Below, piece after piece: positions 35,401-44,400 of a stretch of DNA of 64,000 bases (positions are counted from its first letter, which is position 1; each line of letters opens with the position of its first letter). A program made the translations under genes and the position numbers. The notes beneath the pieces are model-generated. The model had not been told where the DNA came from. It did not search any database and was given only the letters and a program-made list of their open reading frames with translations. The DNA lies in the NCBI RefSeq assembly GCF_020536995.1, contig NC_068357.1, forward strand, positions 53,833,063 through 53,897,062, written 5' to 3'. The stretch comes from Dreissena polymorpha (taxonomy: Eukaryota > Mollusca > Bivalvia > Myida > Dreissenidae).

Positions 35401-38400
35401 GTAAATCGGTGTAGAAATGAAGAAATTATAGTAAAAGGCAATTTAGGGTGGGCGTGGCCTATGTGGGCAGGGCGCCCCAGGGTTGGTAATGGGGCCATGC
35501 ATAGTTGAGATTGACTGTATTGTCATAAAAGAGGTTCATTATCAATTTAAGTGTATCGGTGAAGAAATGAAGAAATTATAGTAAAAGGCAATTTTGGGTG
35601 GGCGTGGCCTATGTGGGCGGGGTGCCCCAGGGTTGGTAATGGGGCCATGCATAGCTGAGATTGACCGTATTGTCATAAGATAAGTTCAGTATCAATTTGA
35701 AGTGAATCGGTGTAGAAATGAAGAAATTATAGTAAAAGGCAATTTTGGGTGGGCGTGTCCTATATGGGCGGGGCGCCCCTGGGTTGGTAATGGGGCCATG
35801 CATAGTTGAGATTGACCGTATTGTCATAAGAGAGGTTCAGTGTCAATTTGAAGACAATTGGTGTAGAAATTATAGTAAAATAAAATAAAAAAATGAGTAA
35901 AAATCTCTGACTCAGCCCCACCCCAACCCCCATTACTTTTGACCCAGAGGTCAGATCAAAATTCCAAATTGTTCAGGGTCGCACAAATGCTCATAGCTAC
36001 CATGTGTGTAAGTTTCAAGGTTCTAGTGCTAATAGTGTAGAAGGAGATAGTGGCCAGGACGGAGAGACAGACGGACGGCGGAGATACATGTAACCACAAT
36101 ATCCCCACACTTTTCAAAAAGCGTGGGGATAATAAAATTGTATACTAGCAAATATTTATTCAGACTTCGTTTAAAAGCACTCTATCTAAGTTTTACTGTT
36201 TTGGCCAAGACAATACATGTAGATGACTAATTATTGATAGACCTACAGAATGACTCTCTAGACAAACCAATTTCATTACTTTAACTATTGATCTGAATTA
36301 TTAACAATCAACATAATACATATAAGTTGATTCAGACTAGCGCTTTGTCACAGACGTGACGTATACCCCCACGTGCCGCATTGACACAGACTATTTTTCA
36401 TGCTGTCTTCACAAAACAAGAGAATCTAATTTATGGCAATTTTTAAGAATTATTAAGCCATTATCATTTATAGCCATTTTGACCTTTGAACTCAAAGTGT
36501 GACTTTGACCTTGGAGATATTGACGTAATTCTTTCGTGCGACACACCGTCCAATGATGGTGAACAAATGTGCCAAATGATTTTAAAATATCACAATAAAC
36601 GACATAGTTATGGCCAGGACAAGCTCATTTATGGCCATTTTTGACCTTTGAACTCAAAGTGTGACCTTGACCTTGGAGATATCGACGTAATTCTTTCGCA
36701 CGACACACTGTCCAATAATGGTGAACAAATGTGCCAAATGATTTTTAATTCTCACAATGAACAGCAAAGTTATGGCCCGGAAAAGCTCATTTATGGCAAT
36801 TTTTGACCTTTGAACTTTAAGTGTGACCTTGACCTTGAAGATATTGACGTAATTCTTTCGCGCAACACACCGTCCAATGATGGTGAACAAATGTGCCAAT
36901 TGATTTTAAAATCTAACAATGAATGACATAGTTATGGCCCGGACAAGCTATTTTATGATCTTTGAACTCAAAGTGTGACCTTGACCTTGGAGATATCGAT
37001 GTAATTCTTTCGCGGGACACACCGTCTAATGATGGTGAACAAATTTTACAAATGATTTTAAAATCTCACCATAAATGACAAAGTTATGGCCCGGACAAGC
37101 ATTTGACCTTTAAACTCCAAGTGTGACCTTGACATTGGAGATATCAACGTACTTTTTTCACATGACACACCGTCCCATGATGGTGTACAAATGTTCCAAG
37201 TCATTTTAAAATCTAACGATAAATGACATAGTTATGGTCCGGACAAACTTTTGGTTTAAAACACACTAAGTGACCCCGTGACCTAGTTTTTGACCTGGCA
37301 TGACCCATATTCAAACTTGACCTAGACATCATCTAGATACAACTTGTGACCAAGTTTGGTGAAGATCGGATTAAATTTCTGGACAGACCGACAGACCGAC
37401 CAACAGACCGACAAAGTGACTCCTATATAGCCCCCATTACCAGTAATGGGGGTATAAATATTGACTTAATTATGTTCGTGATTCCTCAGATATTTTAAGA
37501 AATGTTAGTAGCTAATTTGATTTTTTTAGTAGCCTATTTCAGATTTTAGTAGACAATGGCTATTTTGGCTTCTGGTAAGCCTAACATACCTATTAACTCT
37601 TTACCACTTAGATTATATGGTACGTATTTTGACACATTTGTAGTCCCATAGAAAGTTAAATTTAATTCAATACCTTTATTACTAAATTCAAGTTATAAAG
37701 GCTTCATTTCCAACCCTTAGATACTGATGAGCAGCAAACAGCATAAAACCTGAAAAGAACTTGAGTTACTTGCAGGCTGTTCTGGTTTTATGCTGGTTGC
37801 ACATAGCCATTTTCACTTTGCTTTTTATGGGGGAAAGGGTTGATCTGAAATTTTATGAATAACACAAATCACTAAAAACAACAAAGATCATACCTCTGCC
37901 TAAAAAGTGAGTAACAAAAGCCTGCGCCAGCATCATCTGACTGCTCCGTAGCATGCATCCCCATCCACAGTCTGTGGTGAACTTGGTGTCACAAAGGGGC
38001 ATGAAGCCCCGCCTGTACGTGAACCACAGGCGACTCTGGAAGTCTAGCTTGAACAGCTCCATGCAGTGGGGCTCCTGTACTATCTCACCTGGCTCCTGAT
38101 CGGCATCTGAAAGAGAATCATTCCACATATAAGCAGGGATGACACAGATAGCAGGGATCACAGAGACAGCAGAGATAACACAGACAACAGGGATCACAGA
38201 GACAGCAGAGATAACACAGTCAGAAGGGATGACACAGACAGCAGGGATGACACAGACAGATAGAAGGATGACATACAGGGGTGTCAATTTACCGAAATCT
38301 TAAATCCTGAAAATCATCCTAGAATTTGGGGACCAGAGTCAAAAGAGTTTTAATGATACATTAAATTATGTTTCCTTTGTAAACAATATGCCAAAGGTCA

Positions 38401-41400
38401 ATAATTTGTGTTTAAGAGTGACATTTTGTGACAAGAATGCTTAAAATAACCAAAACAATCCTCTGATTTATACCAATATCAAAAGTTTTCCTTGAGGGCT
38501 TAAATCCTGAATTCAGGAATAATCCTGAAAATTGACACCTCTGACATAGTCAGAGGGGATAACACAGACAGCAGTAATGACACATACAGAAGGGATGACA
38601 CAGACAGAAGGGATGACACAGACAGCAGAGATGACACAGACAGCAGTGACGACACAGACAACAGTGATGACACAGTCAACAGTGATGACACAGACAGCAG
38701 TGATGACACAGGGAGAATGGATGACACATACATGTACAGCAGAGATGACACATACAGCAGAGATGACACAGACAGCAGAGATGACACAGACAGCAGTGAT
38801 GACACAGACAGCAGCGATGACACAGACAGCAGAGATGACACAGAAAGAAGGGATGACACAGACAGAAGGGATGACACAGACAGCAGGGATGACACAGACA
38901 TCAGGGATGACACAGATAGCAGGGATGACAAAGACAGCAGGGATGACACAGACAGAAGGGATGACACAGACAGAGGGGATGACACAGACAGCAAGGATGA
39001 CACAAACAAGTGATTTTTTTGCTCTTATTTGTTACAGCCTGTGCGATTTGAATTGGGAAAATTAGCGCCATAAACCATGAAATTGGGGGAAATAGCATGA
39101 TAAACCATGAAATAGGGAAAAATGAAGCATTATAAATATGATTATAGTAACAGAATTAACATTGTTTAAAAGTGCATGTTCAGAGTTTTTTCTAGCCATC
39201 TTGGGAAAAAAAGTCTGGTCAAATTGGGATTGTTTTAATTGATAAAAGTTGCAAATTTGGGAATTTTTATTGACAAAAAGGACTAAATTTAAGTTATATA
39301 TTTTGCAGGATGTTTAATTAAATAGTTGAGATCTAGAGTTAAGAAATAATAAGGCAAAAGAAACTTCTTTCTTTAAAAAAACCCAAAAAAACCCCAAGTT
39401 TATTGTCAAGCAATATGGCCCCCTACCGGCTCCAAAATGTGTCAGAAATTCCACCATTTTCAGAATTTTTTTTTTTTGGTTGCCAAAGCAACCACAATTT
39501 TTGACATAGGAACAAAATGAAATGACGTGCATAATGTCCATGTTGCCATCTATCCATGTTGCGAGTTTCATGAAAAAAAAAAATTAAGAACTTTTAAAGT
39601 TATCGCAGGATCCACAAAACCACCATTTTCAGCAGTATTTCTAGTCTATTTGTTGCCATAGCAACCAGAATTTTTGACCTAGGGACAATATAAAATGACG
39701 TGCATAATGTCCATATTGCCATCTATCCATGTTTCAAGTTTCATGAAAAAATATTAAGAACTTTTAAAGTTATCGCAGGATCCAGAAAAGTGTGACAGAC
39801 AGACTCACAGACAGACAGACGGGCAGACACACAGAGCGCAAACCATAAGTCCCCTCTGGTGAAACCGGTAGGGGACAAAAAAAGGGCTTTTTTTGGGAAA
39901 TTTTGGTCAGCTTTTAGGGAAAAACTGTGACATAACAGCATACGCATATTGTTTATTCTTATGATAGAAATTTAAGTACAGATAGATTTAATAATAAGAA
40001 AATATTTTAATAATATGTTTGAGTAATTGATTAGTAACTGTTATAATTACTAATATGTAAAAAAATGTTAAAAGGTTATTTACATCAATATTTCTATCTT
40101 ATACGTAAGCAGAAGTTAAAAGTTTAAAGTGGTCAAACTATTTGAGAGTTCATCTTGTGCATGTAAAGACTAGTTAAAATATTGGAAGGTTTGTCAATAA
40201 GCAAGTAAACATGATATAGTGTGGGGTAAATAAATTGAAAAGTTAAATACAATATGTTAAGATTAGGAAATTGAGGGATTATATAACTGGAAGACATTTG
40301 ATTAACGGAACAGGTCAACCTATTGACATATAGGATTGTTATTACCTCATATTATCTTTGTAACAGTACACATAAAAGGGGTCTACAGAAAATCTTATTT
40401 GTACAGCCCATATAAAATAATTCACAGGCATTCACAGGCAAGCACAACATAAATTTTTATGTCACATCGAGTAATGAGGTTATAGAATATTCTATATGCA
40501 TGTAAAAGAACTCGAACAGTTTGGGCTATCAATTCCCAAGGTGCAATTTAACCAATCCGTAAAAAGCCCGGACCTTGGTGACCAATGGAAATTACAAGTA
40601 AATTTTATGTAAATTAACCTGGGGATAAAATGCAGTGTTTTAGTTAATAGTGGCAGTCTGCGGGTAGATCTGAAAGGAACTTTGAGATTTGTCACGTCTT
40701 CTTGATGTGGCGGCCATGTTGGCCGCCGTGGCGGCCATGTTGGCCGCCGCGCTGTAAAATTATATTTCATGAACATTAGCAAGCGTTGTGTTATGAAATA
40801 TTCAACAGAAATAAATCTCGATAAAAACATAAATGAACTCTGGTTGTTACTGTGTGGTCTCCACGAACAATATGTAATTACGCTACACAACCTTGATTTT
40901 TGCCATTGAGAAGCGGCCGAAAGTCAGCGGTAATTTTTAGCAAAAAAAATTACTACAAACAGCAAAGATGACACAGACAGCAAGGATGACATAGACAGCA
41001 GGGATGACACAGACAGCAGGGATGACACAGATACATGTAGCAGAGATGACACATACTGCAGAGATGACATAGACAGCAGGGATGACACAGCCAGCAGGGA
41101 TGACACAGGGCTTTCATGAACAGAAGTGTTGGAATAATTAAGCCTTGTTCTAGTAAAACTGTGCTTAATGCATGAGCGTAAAGTGTCGTCCCATATTAAC
41201 CTGTGCAGTCCACACAGGCTAATCAGAAATGACACTTTCCTCTTTTATGTTTTTTTTTCATTTAAAGAAAGTCTCCTCTTAAAGAAAATCAAGTTTATGC
41301 CAAAAGTGTTGTCCCTGATTACCCAGTGCAGACTCCATAGGCTAATCTGAAGCAACACTTTATGAATGTGCATTAAGCCCCAATTTCCAAGGCAAGGCTA

Positions 41401-44400
41401 AAACCATCACACATTAGTAGGGATCAATCAGAGCTTTCATGAACCAAAGTTTTAATTTAATTACTACCAAACTTTTCTCAGTAATAATAGGATCTTTTGT
41501 TATAATGTCAAAATGTATGAAAAATGATGGGCGGCTTGCTTATTTTTATCACTTCTAGTGTGTAATGCCTCAAATTATCAAGTGATTATGCTTACAATTA
41601 TTATCTGGCAGTGTTTTTACACCACTTTGGGAATTGGGTCGGGGCTCTTTGGATTGGTTAAAGTATTTTTTTAATTAAATTTTTTACAGTTTATTTCAAA
41701 GAGTTGGATGTGGAGACAAACTGTCATTTTAAATTCTTATTATACATGTTGGACTTTTTTTCAATATTATTGGTAGTTTTCGGCGGTCATTTGGGAAAAA
41801 TAAATACTTGTTAAGATTAGGAAATTGTGTTTTGACTACAAAAATTTCTTGTTTTTTAAGAAGAAATAAACCTTATTATACATGTAACACACAGACAATT
41901 TGGCTGAAGAACTGTTTTGCACTTCAAAGCCCATGGATTGCAAGATCAGGATAGCATTCCAGGAAAATTCTCAAATCTACATTTTAATTGGACCCAGAAA
42001 ATTGCTCTTGGTATACACAACAGAAAAATAAAAACTAATACTGAGTTAATTGACATTAAAATAATTTTCCCTTACCTTTGAAAAAGTATACACTTCTCAG
42101 CCCTTCTCTCTTATAGTTTAGTCTATTTAAATAGATTTGGCAACCGCTTAATGTTGGAAATTATAAAAGATTGCTGATTAAACTTCAGTTTCTTGTCAAA
42201 ATAATAACAACAAGAGATGTGTTTGTCAGAAACACAATGCCCCCTAATGCGCTGCTGCTTTTTTTACCTTTGACCTTTAAGGATGACCTTGACATTGACC
42301 TTTCACCACTCAAAATGTGCAGCTCCATGAGATACACATGCATGTCAAATATCAAGTTGCTATGTTCAATATTTCAAAAGTTATTGCAAAACTTTACTGT
42401 AAGGTTAAAATTTTGAGACAGAATGACAGAATGACGGAATGACAAACAGACAGGCCAAAAACAATATGCCCCCAATCATTCGATCCAGGGGCATACAAAG
42501 TTATGAAAATTTATGACCTTGACCTTTCACCACTCAAAATGTGCAGCTCCACGAGATACACGTGCATGCCAAATATGAAGTTGCTGTGTTCAATATTACA
42601 AGAGGGCCAAGATGGCCCTAGTTCGCTCACCTGAGAGAGGAGTCGGTTCATTCAATCTTTACCAAATGTCAAACTTTACCTAGATATTGCCCAGACAAAC
42701 ATCATGATCCGGGTCAAGTTTTGTCATTTATATTGAACCAAAACTCTGGCGCATAGAGTGTTTTTGTTTATGTAAGATTTGACCAGGTTACATGTACCTT
42801 TATTTTGATTTGACCCCCCTAACCAAACATCAAACTTTGCTTACAAAAATAAATATTATGACCAAGATTCATAAAATCTGAAACAAAATTGTGACCTCTA
42901 GAGTGTTTACAAGGATTTTGTATAATATAATGAAAATTTGGACAATCTAAGGGCAATAATTATGGCATTAATATGTGATTTTGCGCATTATCAAAATTGA
43001 CTGAGATCTTTCAGCAACTTTGATAAAGAATGGTTGAGAAATGTGAATGCTTGTTTGCAAACCAAATGTGGACGGACGGACGGCGGACAAAGACCAATCC
43101 TAAAACCTCACCTGAGCAATCAGGTGAGCTAAACACTGTGTTTCATCGATCTGAGCCATTTTCCAACTTGTCCGAGAAACCAATAAAACCAATGTATTAA
43201 CTAAGTTTCACGATGATTAGGCAAAAAAAGTGACTTCTTTAGTGTTTTCGATCACAAGGTTTTTCTTTAGTCACATAAGGTTAACTGCCCCACCCCCCCT
43301 GGCGGCCATGTTTTTGACCGATCGGGACCATTTGCGAACTCATTTGAGATATATGTACAAAACAAATCTTTTCACCAAGTTTCATGATGATTGGGCAAAT
43401 AATGTGACTTCTAGAGTGTTCACAAGCCTTTTTTACTATATAAATATAAGAAAACTGCCCCCCCCCCAGCAGCCATGTTATTCAACTGACCGGAACCATT
43501 TTCGAACTCAACTCTCGTATCCAGGAAACAAATGTTCTGCCCAAATTTCATGAAAATTGGGCCAAAAATGTGACTTCTAGAGTGTTCACATGTTTTCACT
43601 ATATACATATCGAGAAAAATGACCCGCCCACTGGCGGCAATGTTTTTTCACCGATCTGGACCATTTTCAATCTCATCCGAGATATCAATAAAACCAATGT
43701 TTTAACCAACTTTCATGATGATTGGGCAAAAATTGTGACTTCTAGAGTGTTTACAAGGTTTCTCTATAGCCAAATAAGGAAAACTGCCCCGCCAACTGAC
43801 GGCCATGTTATTCAACGAACCGGAACCACTTTTGAACTCAACCAACATACATGTGTATCATTATTCATTAAGGCTAACGTTTTGACCAAATTTTATGAAA
43901 ATTGGGCCAAAAATGTGACCTATAGAGTGTTCACATGTTTTCACTATATACATATAGAGAAAAATGCCCCGCAGGCAGGCAGGCAGGCAGGCAGGCTGGC
44001 CAAAAACAATATACCCACGATCTATTGATCCTGGGGCATAAAAATCTATTAAATAGTTATTGTTTTCTAGTTAAAAACATTTGCATTTTAGATTTTGTTC
44101 TGATAAAACATTAATTTAGGTAAATCTATTACAAAATTTGCTACATGTGTTGTGTATGGTACCTGCTAATAATTTTGAAAATATTTACTTTAAAACTGTA
44201 CATTGGTGTTTATTAATCTATTAGTATTAAGATTAATATCAAAATCATAAGAAAAATTTAATTTTTTCCAAAAATTTAGGATTGATCAGATCAATATAAA
44301 AAAGCAAGTTTTCTAGGAGGACGACTTCCAATAATTTACCTGTTACTTAACTTAGGAAATACCTGCAAGGGTTCTTCTAGTTATTTTGGGGTAAGGAGTC

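Noticed and set aside
38500-39065. Frames rich in DDTDSR, MTQTEG or SVSSLL
   Set aside because: Products of the 18-bp GGGATGACACAGACAGCA array inside ATG4 intron 2.
42171-44028. Small ORFs (81, 107, 152 aa)
   Set aside because: They lie in dispersed repeats (family E and the ~165-bp tandem repeat), and the same frames recur in other copies as repeat sequence.
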